DNA of 64,000 nt from Sequoia sempervirens (taxonomy: Eukaryota > Streptophyta > Pinopsida > Cupressales > Cupressaceae), in assembly GCA_007258455.2 (NCBI GenBank), contig VDFB02047230.1:158356635-158420634 (forward strand). Reading direction: 5' to 3'. How positions within the stretch are numbered: the stretch's first letter is position 1; every line of letters starts with the position of its first letter. Of this stretch, positions 23,154 through 34,750 are shown one piece after another. The notes under the pieces were generated by a model. It saw only the letters and a program-made list of their open reading frames with translations, was not told where the DNA came from and searched no databases. The translations under genes and the position numbers were made by a program.

Positions 23154-24751
23154 TGAACAAAAGGGAAATGGGTGTTCCACCTTTTGGGAGATGGAATTGG
23201 ACCTATTGCACACTTTAGTTCATTAGGAAACTAGATCCTTCAACGAAGTGACTTGATTGAGGAATGGCTAGTTGTTTCCTAGTGTATTTAGATGAAGGTT
23301 CACCATTAAACAATGATTTAAAAGAAGAAATTGAATACACTATGCAAATTCACTATATGACCTAAGAATTTGAAAGCATGAAACAAGATAGATAAGTTGA
23401 AATCAAATAGTAAAGTACCTGGAAGAATGATGGAGTAAAAGTAAGGTCCACAACTCTAAAAATATGCCTTTTGAAGTACATTGGAACTCATACGCTAGGT
23501 TGGGCGATTTAGTCCTGCTACAAGGATTTTGGGAAGAATATGGAATCTTCTAATGACAAATTAGGATATGTAGAAAGATGACAAAAAGGGATATACTAGG
23601 ACTAATACACCAGGTTGGGAATATGAGTCCTATTACTAGGCTTCGACTAATACTTCTATAGCCTCTAGTGATCTTCTGTAGTTTCCTTCCTATCCAATCT
23701 TCAGGTTTGAAAGTCTGAATTATGGTTTGTACTTGAGTTTCCATTAAGACAACTTGTTGGAAACTTTGACAACTTTTGTAACTTTTTCTTTAAAGGATCT
23801 TCAAGCTCCAATTCACCTAGATCTGCAAACACACATCAAGAGATAAAAATGTTATTTTTTTAGGGAATAGGGGTTTTCCTTGGTCAAACCCCGTTTTGGT
23901 AATTAAACCTTGAAATGAAATAAAAAAGCATGAAGGAATGTTAAATGAACAAATGCAATGTTACAACTCACCAAACCTTGTTGAAACCTTGGATTGCAAA
24001 TTTGAAAACTAGCATGAAGTGGCCTCAATGAGTATAGATCTTGATCATGAAATTTGAATAAGATAGTGGCTTTGAATGCTTGAAATTGGTCACCAATGCT
24101 ACATCATCACATTATCTCAAGTTTGAACAACATGCATGATGCACTAAATATTTGACATGATGAAATGGATTTTGATTGCTACAATAATCTTCTACAAATC
24201 TTCCCTTGAATGATTTCTTGAAGTCTTTTGAATACTCTATGATGCTCTTGTCAAATATTAGGATTCTTGACTCAAAATTGCTAGGAGAAATTATGTGAAA
24301 TAACCTTGTATTTATACTTTTTTATGCCTAATTTCTTGAAATTACAACACTACAAACCGACATTTAGAAATTGAAATAAAATATGTCCTAGTTTAAAGCG
24401 AGAATCGTACACGAGGTTGGGCATATGAGTCCTAGAGGCTTAAATATGGGACACATACTTAAAGAAGTGTTATGTTCAATGTGACATTTGAAATCAGGGA
24501 TCGAGACCTAGGGAGGACCCATACACCCAAATGGGTGTGTGTGTCCCATATCCCTAAATCTGAAAACATAGTTGAAAACATTAAATTATTATTTTGCATT
24601 TATTACATATTGGGACTATCCTTAGAAAGATGCTTTTAACTATGCTTGTGGATGAAAAATATGACCAATTAAGGCATTAATAAGCCAAATTTTAATAGAG
24701 AGGACCCAAAAAAGTGTGAAAATGTAAAGGGATACATTTTTCTGCACTACA
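23154..24751 (-). mobile_element. 3' LTR of the nested gag-protease element
   Basis: The 1598-bp LTR on the minus strand starts TGTAGTGCAGAAAA and ends ...CCCTTTTGTTCA. It aligns with 33078-34698 along its length at roughly 90% by eye. It contains four copies of the dispersed palindrome (about 23483, 23598, 24402, 24510). Confidence 0.9.
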
Positions 24752-24772
24752 TTTAGCCCCCACTTTAGTGAG
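24752..24772 (-). other. Polypurine tract of the nested element
   Basis: The minus strand reads ACTAAAGTGGGGGCTAAA immediately before the TGTAGTG LTR start, a good purine-rich tract. This fixes the element's orientation. Confidence 0.8.
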
Positions 24773-26100
24773 AGGATGGCCTTGCGTCAAACTTACACTA
24801 AAGTAGATAAATTTGCATTAAGAGGGGTCAAAGTGTACCAATGCTAATGAGATAGGATGATAATGATCAAGCCCCTAGGATCGAGATCCTATGGAAAAAT
24901 AACACAGGAACAAAATAACACACATGTGAATGATGTATGAAGCAACAACAAGTTACAAGCATACACTGCCAATGACATAAAGAAGAAAGAAAAAGGAAAG
25001 TAAAAAGGGTGGATCAAGCCTCAACAATCTATCCAACATGATGTGGACCGGGTCTAAGCTCTTTGTCCAAAAAATGTTGAAAAGTGGAACATGATGTCCA
25101 TTATGCAAACAAAACACACATTCACATGGGCTATTGGAATCTAGTATCCAATAGGTGAGCCCCCAAAAATGTGAGTCACACACACACACGTGGATGGTAT
25201 GTGCTCACACAGACAAGCAAGTGGCTATGGGAAAGTCATGCCTATGATCGACTCCCTACGTACTAACTATACCAAAGCTATACCTCCTAATAAATTTGAT
25301 AAGGAACCACACAACATGAACAACAAGATTCATGAGGCAAGAAAAACTTCATATGCTAACACCCATGAACAAGTAAGATGGCTCCACAAGCAAGCAAAGT
25401 GTGTTATGCAAGGTGGCCATATAAGAACTATTGTAAATGTGAAATAGTGTGAGGTACCTTCAAAGAGGTTTTTCTTAGTTCATGTAAGGTATCAACCTAT
25501 GGAACATCGTGCCTAATGTCTCCAAGAGAGGACCAATCAAAGAATAGAAGGTTCACGACTTATGGAATGCACTCCCTTGGAATTACCACTAAGAGGAATA
25601 TAATATGCTAAGAGAGATAACGCTCTTGAAGGACATCACGCCCAATGTCATCACAAAGAGAAATACACATCACATGAAGTAAGAAGACCACACTATGAAA
25701 CATGAATTGTAATTAAAATGCAAAAGAATAATGCCAATGTATGCCCCTACTTTAAATAAATTGCTAAACACTGTGTTGTGAGAAATTACTTTAAAGTACA
25801 AGAAGACATGAGAGATTATTCATAAAGCCATGTGTCGAATAAAACTACATCATGAATAAAAGGTTTCCCCCAAATCGTAATGCTAAACATAGAAAGAAAA
25901 GTACATCACATGTAAGCCAACTTAAGGCATGTCATCCACATCTCAAGCTTGCTCCTATATATACATGGAAGGTGGTCAACTAGCCAAAACAGGCAATGAC
26001 AAGTACCATATGGGGACAAGGCTACAAAACCCCCTTGCCCCGACTTAGTGCAAGACAAGGGTGAGCTGAGATGATTTATGAGAAACATGAAAATCAGTAT
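24773..26100 (-). other. 3' internal region of the nested element, no RT or integrase seen
   Basis: Only short frames (up to 85 codons at 25190-25447 on plus) without motifs are present. In an autonomous gypsy element this space between protease and PPT would hold about 3.5 kb of RT, RNase H and integrase. Here only 1.3 kb is available. Confidence 0.5.
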
Positions 26101-26262
26101 CAATTAGAGGAAATAGGTGCTTCAACGTAAGGAAGAGCACTACAATCCTTAAGATGTTGAATTTTATTACTCAAAGCGTTACATTCATTAGTAGAATGAC
26201 CATGAACTCTATGATATGGAAAAAATGAACTCTTGTGGTAAAATTTATTTCATGTTCTTGGA
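26101..26262 (-). pseudogene. Zinc-knuckle-like fragment downstream of the protease
   Basis: The minus strand gives FPYHRVHGHSTNEC then NALSNKIQHLKD, similar to the C--H---GH-T-EC--LK--I--L motif of plant gypsy Gag. The first Cys is Phe. It normally precedes protease. Here it lies after the protease and G-patch-like segment, suggesting rearrangement or a different lineage order. Confidence 0.5.
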
Positions 26263-26328
26263 GGGAGAGATATCAAATGATCTTGGAGGAGTCTCACAAG
26301 ACACTCTCTTGATCAAAAGTAGAAGATA

Positions 26329-26670
26329 TTACTTTATTTTGTGGTCCAAAGATATCTCTTGCTTAGTACAAGGTGTCATACTTACACAAGACTCTTTAGA
26401 TTGTGATATTTTGTGCTCTCCTTTATATGAGGGTGTAAAATCTAACAAATTTGAATCCTTGGTGTTTTGTGTGATGAAATTGATATTAAGCAAGGATTTC
26501 TTTGATTCTTTCATTTCTTTCAAAGGATAATAAACAAGACCACTAGTGGTTTCTTGTGTGTTAGGCTCTATGGCAACATAAATACCTTTTTCTCTAGCAC
26601 CACTTCCTTTTCCACTATAACCAAGTTGTGTCAAAATTTCATAACCTCTTCCATAAAAATTTTTCATTTC
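26329..26670 (-). pseudogene. G-patch-like segment after the protease
   Basis: The 112-codon minus frame begins with GRGYEILTQLGYSGKGSGAR and then EKGIYVAIEP. The GY-I---GY-G-G-G-----GI pattern resembles the G-patch that follows protease in some plant gypsy polyproteins. The rest is polar and unrecognised, ending at a stop. Confidence 0.5.
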
Positions 26671-26886
26671 TTTTAGATTTGGTGGTTGCTCATAAGAAAC
26701 TTCATTAAAGGTTGTGTAATTTGTTTCTTCTTATAAAGTGGTTGAAGTGGATGCTTTCAAATTTTGTGTTGACATTATCACTTTTTATTTTTTCTTTTCA
26801 AACTCTTTTGTTGTGATCTTGCATTCACCCATTAATGTAGGTGTGAAGTCTAAGGAACCTCAATCATCTTCCAATAACTTTGTGAC

Positions 26887-27375
26887 TTATTCAATATGTT
26901 TTTCTTTGTATTTCTCTTGCACAGGTTCCACTTGTATAGTTGGTGTCAATGTTTTTAAAGGATTTTCCTTTCCTTTCTCAATGTTCAAACAATTGTCTGG
27001 TTGAGGGTTAGCTTTGATTGTATACACTTGCGTGTTGTAGAAATACTTCATTATATGATGAAAAGTTTGAGGCACCATGTACATCTCATGAATCCATGGT
27101 CATCCTAAAAGGAGATAATATGAGAGATCATGAGGCATAACATGGATGGGAGTTTTCAATGTGGCCTTTCCAACTGTAATAGGCAAAGTGATCACACCAA
27201 GTGGTTGTTTTCCTATATTGTCAAATCCTTGAATCGATAAGGAATCAGGTTCAATTCTTGATTTATCTATGCTAATTTTATCCAAGAGGGTTATACTACA
27301 CACATTAAGAGCTAAGCCATTATGAACAAGGGCTCGCTTTATCCCTATCCTATTGAAGATAACTATTATCATGAA
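26887..27375 (-). pseudogene. Aspartic protease of the nested element
   Basis: In two adjoining minus frames the protein reads ALVHNGLALNVCSITLLDKI (the LVD-GSSLNV site, with the catalytic Asp and Gly region changed to HNG) and IQGFDNIGKQPLGVITLPIT. IHVMPHDLSYYLLLG follows and, after a stop or shift, the PWIHEMYMVPQTFHH motif. The order and wording match retropepsin of plant Ty3/gypsy elements. The catalytic D to H change and frame breaks make it inactive. Confidence 0.85.
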
Positions 27376-27851
27376 GGCTTCATTTTTTTTTGCACTTCTA
27401 GTGAAGGTAACTCATCTTGATGGAAAGTAATGTTTAAGTTGACTAGAGTTATATCTTGAATTTGGGATGCTACATAATTTGATTGCAAATTAGGAGGGGT
27501 AGGAACTTGTTGTAGGACACTTTGAATCATGTTATGATAATGAGGGGAGGGTTGAATAAGGTCCCATAATGATATCTTAGCAAGAGTGTTCTTAAGTTGT
27601 TCAACAAGGTCATACTCCTTTCCACTTTGTAAAGGAAAACGAGGAGCACTAGGCAAGATAAAATGAGGTAATGGGAGGAATGTTGGAGTTGTTTGTCTTG
27701 GTTGTGAATTGTTTCTAGTGTTATATGTATGAGCCATGGTATTGTAACTTGATTGTTGTGACATTATTCTTAGGTGGTTCAAGGATGAGGATGGGTTTGT
27801 TTTGAGTTTGTGGCTGGTTTGAGGGTGGGTAAAGGATGAGTTTATCCTCAA
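27376..27851 (-). pseudogene. Gag C-terminal/linker region of the nested element
   Basis: The minus frame of 160 codons is Pro/Gln/Ser-rich, then has YDLVEQLKNTLAKISLWDLI and a HYHNMIQSVLQQVPTP tail. This resembles the short helical segment (Y-L--QLK--PA-ISL--LL) just upstream of protease in plant gypsy polyproteins. The gag proper farther upstream is not recognisable. Confidence 0.65.
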
Positions 27852-28751
27852 GAGGTGAAATAATTAAAGATCTCTAGGACATCTAAGAATTAAAGGACTC
27901 AAGGGATTTCTAATGTTCATAACTTCACTAAAATTATCCTTATTTTCATGATCTATTAGTGAGGGGGAGTCTAATGTCACTTCATCATCTTCATCTAAGG
28001 AAACCATATCACTATTGTGAATGTTGCAATTTTCTTGCATCATGATTTCTTCCCAAGTAGGAGAGTTTTTAGGAGAGAAAAAAACTAGATGTTCACGACA
28101 TTCAATGGTTGGATCCTCTAAAATAACTTCATCACAAGTAGGGGAGTCATCTATGGTTGGATTGTCTTTCTTATCAATGATGGAATTCTCTTATCCTATA
28201 ATTTTTTCCCTAGGGGAAGAGAGACAAATAGGACTCTCATAACTCTCATTGGTTTGATCTTCTAACACAAAAATATCTTCTTCACAAATAGGAGAGATAT
28301 TAGGAGAAAACCAAATTTGATTGTCATGATTGTCCATTGTATTCTTTCACTAAATAAGGGGGAGAGATGAAATTTTTGTTGGCATGCTTAGAAAGATATG
28401 ATGCTAACATTGTTTGACCAAAAATAAAAAGTACTTGTAACTGTAAACAAAGATTTTGGCTTCCAAGGTCTTTCTTGCACTTATAGGGTTTTCACCTAAA
28501 AGGAGAAAGATGGGCCAAAATGGGAAATGTCTACACTCAGGATTAATGAAAATATGAATGGAATATGTCTAAATATAATGTACTAAATGCAAAGAATGGA
28601 TAAAAGATATTGATTATTAAAGCAAAACTGTTGAAATGCAAGTTGTTTGAAAACACATTATGATATGCAAAGAGACCTAGAAATGAAAGTAAATTGTAAC
28701 AGAAATGAATGAAACTAAATGTGTACACATGAGAACTTGCTGGAGACTAGA
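27852..28751. other. 5' internal region of the nested element
   Basis: It is AT-rich with no gene. A GGGTTTTCACCTAAAAGG segment near 28488-28505 resembles, in reverse complement, a decayed TGGTGAACCC-type PBS. It may mark the inner edge of an older LTR copy that includes the repeat starting at 28752. Confidence 0.35.
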
Positions 28752-29961
28752 AATGAATTCTAAAATGTTGTTGATCCTAAAAATCTGGCCTACAATACTC
28801 ATTCGCCATTCTGGGAAAATTAGTCCTAGATCTGGGAAATTCTTCTAGAGCTCGTTTCAGACAAATGGGTATCCAAAACCATAGCAAACACTTTTCATGC
28901 CTGGAAGTAGGAATCATTCACCACTAATGGTGAATGAGTCCACTTTTGAATTTCTCAAAATCCAAAAGTGGAAATAGAAGCCCTCAGTTTACACTTCAGT
29001 TCCTCACATGTGTCCGCCTTCGAAACTCTAATTTCAAGCACTATGACTTTTTATGGATATTTTGATCTAGTCAACAAGGATATGTATTCAATAACTTTGA
29101 AACTTTATCTTTAATAATCTCTAAGCCTTCAATATTCCTAAATCTACAAACACACAAAAAAAGAAGGAGAAATGTTGGATGTTAGGGCATGGGGGTTTGC
29201 CTTGGTCAAACCCCTTTTTAGGTAATTAAACCAAAATGGATAAATAATGTAATGAAGCATGAAAAAATGGAGTTAGTACCTTTCCATGATGATTGATCTT
29301 TTGCAACAATAGATGAAGATTCAACCCTTGAATGCTTTAGAAAGCTATCTTGATGACTTAGAATGCTAAAACACTAGCTTGCTTGACTTAAGAACATGAT
29401 GAATGATGGATGAATAATGAATTGGTTAAGATGATCATGAATTAGGGTTTAGAAGCTTGATTTTATAGGAAATTCTCCTAATTTTCTTGTTAATTTGATT
29501 CCCAAGGCCGACATGGAGAAAAATTAAACTTAAAACCCATTTTTTCTTACTTAAACCCCAAAAAATGGCTCAAATGGGACTCATTTGCCATTAAGGGTGA
29601 ATGGGTCCCACCCGGATGGGAATCATTCACCCCTAATGGCAAATGAGTCCCACAGTGGCCATTCTGCTAGCTAGAATGTCAGGAAGTAAGGAAATTAGGT
29701 TTATATGGTGACTTTGTTAGTTATTTCATCAAATTATACCTCAGGATGCATAATATGGGGCCATAAGAGCCTATTAATGATAATGTAAAGGTCAATTAGG
29801 ACTTGGGATACAAAATTCAATGTGAAGAAGAAGAAGAAATACACGCATAAATATTAAAATGAGGTTGCATAGCCCAGAAGAAGCAAACATCCAATGTGAA
29901 TGAAGACAAGCAGAAGAAGGCAATTTTAAGAAGTTCAAGAAGAAGAGATTAATGTGAAGAT
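28752..29961. repeat. Direct repeat copy 1 (about 1.1 kb)
   Basis: Starting AAATGAATTCTAAAATG, it matches 30607-31690 almost base for base up to about 29832 (TTCAATGTGAAG). Then a patchy match continues to about 29955 where GAAGAAG-rich strings replace parts of copy 2. It shares phrases (CCTTGGTCAAACCCC, AATTAAACC, palindromes) with the 1.6-kb LTRs, so it is diverged LTR-family sequence. It contains palindromes at about 28797, 28911 and a 76-base double hairpin at 29577-29652. Confidence 0.85.
29577..29652. repeat. 76-base near-perfect inverted repeat
   Basis: The left arm GGGACTCATTTGCCATTAAG... and right arm ...CTAATGGCAAATGAGTCCC pair over about 36 bases with four or so mismatches. Each arm is itself a palindrome of the dispersed family. 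The second copy is at 31438-31513. Confidence 0.85.
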
Positions 29962-30276
29962 ATGCAAGGGTACCATATATTATTCCTCACCTCTTCCTTT
30001 ATGACACATCAAAAGGTTCAGGCAAAGGAAGAACACATTCATCACCATCAAGAGCTTGAGGTAAAGGGAAGACACATCTTGGAGCTGAAGTTAATTTTCC
30101 AGACACACATGAAGAAGCTGGTGACATCAACAATTCCAAGTTACCTCATTACAAGGAAATATTTTCTAATTGAAGATGCCACATGGGAGGATGAGGAGTT
30201 CATTCAAAAGTGGCCAAACTTGATTAGCATTGAGGACAATGCTTCTTTGAAGAAGGGGGGCATGCTACGCCCTTAA
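29962..30276 (+). pseudogene. 3' end of a gypsy integrase (chromovirus-like tail)
   Basis: The 104-codon plus frame ends YLITRKYFLIEDATWEDEEF and then IQKWPNLISIEDNASLKKGG. This is the ATWED--F---FP---LEDK---KGG signature at the C-terminus of chromodomain-type gypsy integrases. It reads straight into the PPT and LTR at 30250-30263. Everything upstream in the element is missing. Confidence 0.75.
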
Positions 30277-30606
30277 TATTAGTGTACATCGAGTTATGAA
30301 TAGTCGGCTTGTGGCTATCTTAACTCTCTATTAAGTCATATTATCATTAGTATATTGTTATTTAGTTGTTTAGGTCAGCCTAAGTCTTATATAGGTGTGT
30401 CTAAGTCGGCCTAGGTGATATCCTTGGCATAAATAGGTATATATAGGAGGTTGTGAGTCTTATTTCATCATCGTTGTGAAGTGTGTTCTCATTAGAGATA
30501 TTTGGAGGTTTTCCCCCTCGAAGTGGCTTGTTATTCTCAGTTATTATCAAGTATTTGCAGCATATTTCATATCATATTCTTCCATTGTGCAAGTTATTTC
30601 ATAACA
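30263..30606 (+). mobile_element. 3' LTR (344 bp) of the truncated chromovirus-like element
   Basis: It starts TGCTACGCCC after the PPT AAGAAGGGGGG (30250-30260), has a TATA box (TATATATAG, 30438-30446) and ends TTTCATAACA. Repeat copy 2 begins at the next base. No 5' LTR is present. Confidence 0.8.
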
Positions 30607-31830
30607 AAATGAATTCTAAAATGTTGTTGATCCTAAAAATATGGCCTACAAGACTCATTCACCATTCTGGGCGAATTAGTCCTAGATCTGGGAAACTGTT
30701 CCAGAGCCCGTTTTAGACAAATGGGTATCCAAAACTATAGCAAACACTTTTCATGCCTAGAAGTGGGAATCATTCACCACTAATGGAAAATGAGTCCACT
30801 TTTGAATTTCTCAAAATCCAAAAGTGGAAATATAAGCCCTTGGTCTACACTTCAGTTCCTAACATGTGTCCGCCTTCGAAACTCTAATTTCAAGCACTGT
30901 GACTTTTTATGGATATTTTGATCTAGTCAACAATGATATGTATTCAATAACTTTGCAACTTTATCTTTAATGATCTCTAAGCCTTCAAGATGCCTAAATC
31001 TACAAACACACAAGAAAAGAAGGAGAAATGTTGGATGTTAGGGCATGGGGGTTTGCCTTGGTCAAACCCCTTTTTAGGTAATTAAACCAAAATGGAGAAA
31101 TAATGTAATGAAGCATGAAAAAATGGAGTTAGTACCTTTCCATGATGATTTATCTTGAATTTCTGCAACAATAGATGAAGATTCAACCCTTGAATGCTTT
31201 AGAAAGCTATCTTGATGACTTAGAATGCTAAAACACTAGCTTGCTTGACTTAAGAACATGATGAATGATGGATGAATAATGAATTGGTTAAGATGATCAT
31301 GAATTAGGGTTTAGAAGCTTGATTTTATAGGAAATTCTCCTAATTTTCTTGTTAATTTGATTCCCAAGGCCGACATGGAGAAAAATTAAACTTAAAACCC
31401 ATTTTTTCTTACTTAAACCCCAAAAAATGGCTCAAATGGGACTCATTTGCCATTAAGGGTGAATGGGTCCCACCCGGATGGGAATCATTCACCCCTAATG
31501 GCAAATGAGTCCCACAGTGGCCATTCTGCTAGCTAGAATGTCAGGAAGTAAGGAAATTAGGTTTATATGGTGACTTTGTTAGTTATTTCATCAAATTATA
31601 CCTCAGGATGCATAATATGGGGCCATAAGAGCCTATTAATGATAATGTAAAGGTCAATTAGGACTTGGGATACAAAATTCAATGTGAAGTGTGATTAAAT
31701 ACACTTTACAACATTAAAATGAGGTTTGCATAGCCTAGAAAGGCACAACATCCAATGTGAATGTGTAAGACACATTGCAATACTAGATTAGAATCAAGTT
31801 TTAATTTACAAGCCTTCTAGATTAATGTGA
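30607..31830. repeat. Direct repeat copy 2 (about 1.1 kb)
   Basis: Matches 28752 onward. It begins exactly at the end of the 344-bp LTR. Beyond 31690 it continues without the GAAGAAG-rich replacements seen in copy 1 and goes on as LTR-family sequence. Confidence 0.85.
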
Positions 31831-32122
31831 AGATACAATTAAATATATTTTACAATATTGAATTAAGGAAAGATAGGTCCATTAAGTCTAGAAAGGTGTG
31901 AAAGTATTTACAACACTTTACAACACCTTTACAAGACATCGTTAAATTTAATTTATTCAGTTTGCAAGGGTCCAAGACCTAGTGTAGATGTGTAAAACAC
32001 CTCACAACACTAAATCAAGGCTGTATTAAGTCTAATTTGTCATTAATTATTCCCAAATCAATCAAGCAAAAAGGGATACTTTTTCTATGTCCACAATAAC
32101 CATCTTATGCAATACTGGAAGA

Positions 32123-32328
32123 ATGTAAACAATGTATATCCAAAGATGAAAAATACTTTTATCTAGAATGTATACAAAACTTAAAAAATGCAAACAATGT
32201 GTATCCAAAAATGAAAAGCACCTTTATCAAACTTATGCAAAGCTTCACAAATGTAAACATTTTGTATGAAAAAGTGAAAAGTACTTTTATCCATATTATG
32301 CAAAGTTTGAGAAGTGTAAACATTTTCA
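32123..32328. repeat. Tandem repeat, about 63-bp unit
   Basis: ATGTAAAC/ATGCAAAC/GTGTAAAC starts occur at 32123, 32188, 32251 and 32314 (spacings 65, 63, 63). Each is followed by a -TATCCAAA-ATGAAAA--ACTTTTATC- core. There are three full units and a partial one. Confidence 0.85.
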
Positions 32329-32550
32329 GATCTGATGATTCTTGCTATTGAAATGATTTTGGAATGACTCAAAAATGACTACACTAAATGGATGATTTTG
32401 ACCTAGATGCATAAAATAGAAGCTCCTGAAACTTTCTAGACTGATACTATAGGTTATCACAAAGCCTAGGAAGTATAAAAAATCACCAGAAAGTTTAGAA
32501 AAATTGGTTTTTGTAGGCCTCCAAGGACTCATTCGCCTAGATGGGCATCT

Positions 32551-32624
32551 CAGTCCCACTTTTTCGCAAATTGTCCCACTTTTTTTTGTAAAGTTTCCCA
32601 CTTTTTCGTAAAGTGTCCCACAAA
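32551..32624. repeat. Short tandem repeat, 20-22-bp unit
   Basis: GTCCCACTTTTTCG(C/T)AAA(T/G)T is repeated three to four times with small length changes. Confidence 0.85.
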
Positions 32625-33054
32625 AATTTAGATTTAGACCTTATCAAGGACTAATACACTTAGCTATTCGTATGAGTCCTACTTAGGGTTTTTGGAAGGT
32701 TCAAATGGTGAAATGCAGAGAGCACAAAATACCCAAAAATATGGAAAAAATAATTGTATAGGGACTAAATTGCCTAGGTGGGTGAATGAGTCCCAAATTA
32801 GGGTTTTTAAGCCTGAATCAACAAATTCTGAATCAATTTTAATTTTTCTATGTTGTATGCTCAATTGACTATTTGCAATTATAGATTTCCAATGAAATTG
32901 AATGATGCAAAATGCCAAAATGTAATCTATATGAACTTTTCACTAATGCAATATTTAGAAGTCCTAAATGTAATTCAACTAATACAAATCTAATGCAAAG
33001 TTAATGCAATCTAGATCTAGGACTGCAATGTTCTTTGAATAAGAAAGTTAAGGG

Positions 33055-33076
33055 TCCAAAGGTTGGGTTCACCAAA
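33055..33076 (-). other. Primer-binding site of the nested element
   Basis: On the minus strand TGGTGAACCCAACC follows the LTR end (...TTTTTTTCA) by a few bases. It shares its core with the PBS at 17646. Confidence 0.7.
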
Positions 33077-33077
33077 A

Positions 33078-34698
33078 TGAAAAAAAGGGAAATGGGTGTT
33101 CCACCTTTTGGGAGATGGAACTTGGACCTATTTCACACTTTAGTTCATTAGGAAACCAAGATCCCTCAACTAAGTGACTCAATTGAGGGATGGCTAGTGG
33201 GTTCCTATTGTAATTGAATGGGGGTTTCCATTAAACAATTCTTTAAAAGAATAAATTGAATACACCATGCAATTCACTATATGACCTAGGAATATGAAAG
33301 CATGAAACAAGATATTTAAGCTGAAATAAAACAATAAAGTATTTTGAAGAGTGGTGGAGTCAAAGAAAGGTTTGAAACTATAATAATCTACCTTTTGAAG
33401 TACACTAGGACTCATATGTCAGGTTGGGAAATTTACTCCAGATACAGGGTTTTTGGGTAGAATTTGGAATCTTTTGATGTCTGCTTAAGATCTGTAAAAA
33501 GATGGAAAAAGGGCTATACTGGGACTATTACACAAGTTTGGGCGTATGATTCTGTTACTAGGGTTTGTCTAATACTTTTGTAGCCTCTAGTGATCTTCTG
33601 TAGCTTCCTTCCTGTCTAATCTTTAGGTTTGAAAGTCTAAATTCTAGTCTATATGTGAGATTCTATGAAGATGACAACTTCTTAACAACTTTTGTAGCTT
33701 TTTCTTCAAAGGATCTTCAAGCTCCAATTCACCTAGATATGCAAACACACATCAAGAGAGAAAAATGTTGTTTCATTAGGGAATGGGGGTTTGCCTTGGT
33801 CAAACCCCATTTTGGTAATTAAACCTTGAAATGAAATAGAAAAGCATGAAGGAATGATGAATGAACAAATGCAATGTTACAACTCACCAAACCTTGCTGA
33901 AATCTTGGATTGCAAATCTCAAAATTTGTATGAAGTGGACTTAATGAGTGTATTACTTGATCATGAAACTTAATTAAGATAGTGGATTTGAATGCTTGAA
34001 CTTGGTCACCAATGCTACATCATCACATTAGCTCAACAACATGCATGATGCACTAAATCTTTGACATTATGAAATGGATCTTGATTGCTACGATAATATT
34101 CTACAAATATGCCCTTGAATGGCCTTCTTGAATGCTTTTGAATATTCTATTTAATGATCTTTTGAAATATTAGGAAGTTTGACTCAAAATTGTTAGGAGA
34201 AATTATGTGAAATAACTTTGTATTTATACTTGTTTATGCCTAATTTCCTGAAATTACAACACTACAAGCCGACATTCAGAAATTGAATCTAAGGATAATA
34301 AAATATCATCAACAGTTTGAATTAAAATAGGTCCTAGGTTAGAGCAAGACTCATATGCTAGGTTGGGCTTATGAGTCCCAAAGGCTTAATACTGGGACAC
34401 ATACTTCAAGAAGTGTTATGTTCAATATGCCATTTGAAATCAAGGCCCGAGAGCCAGGGAGGACCCATATGCCTAGATGGGCATATGGGTCCCAAGTCCC
34501 TAAATCTGGAACACATAGCCCAAAACATTAAATTATTATTTTCCATTTATTACATGTCAGGATTATCCTTAGAAAAATGCTTTTAACTAGGCTTGTGGAT
34601 GCAAAATAAGACCAATTAAGGCATAAATAAGCCAAATTTTAACAAGGAGAACCCAAAAAAGTGTGAAAATGTAAAGGGATACATTTTTCTACTCTACA
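33078..34698 (-). mobile_element. 5' LTR of the nested gag-protease element
   Basis: The 1621-bp LTR pairs with 23154-24751. On the minus strand it starts TGTAGAGTAGAAAA and ends CCCTTTTTTTCA. With its partner it delimits an 11,545-bp element. It contains palindromes at about 33409, 33518, 34348 and 34459, the last being nearly perfect. Confidence 0.9.
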
Positions 34699-34750
34699 GA
34701 GATAAATTAGGACAATTCCTACCCCTACACCATCCTTATAACATGAAATG
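34699..34750 (-). pseudogene. Resident gypsy element: aRH, N-terminal part
   Basis: The minus strand reads KDGVGVGIVLIYL up to the insertion junction, matching the GAGVGVVLISP strand of RVT_3-type RNase H. Its continuation (NNIMECETLML...) is at 23130, on the other side of the inserted element. Confidence 0.75.

Noticed and set aside
28747..31690. The 1.1-kb direct repeats as the LTRs of one small element with the middle as its body
   Set aside because: The middle carries a plus-strand integrase tail with its own PPT, TATA box and LTR. The repeats belong to the minus-strand element family and have no PBS or PPT facing the middle.
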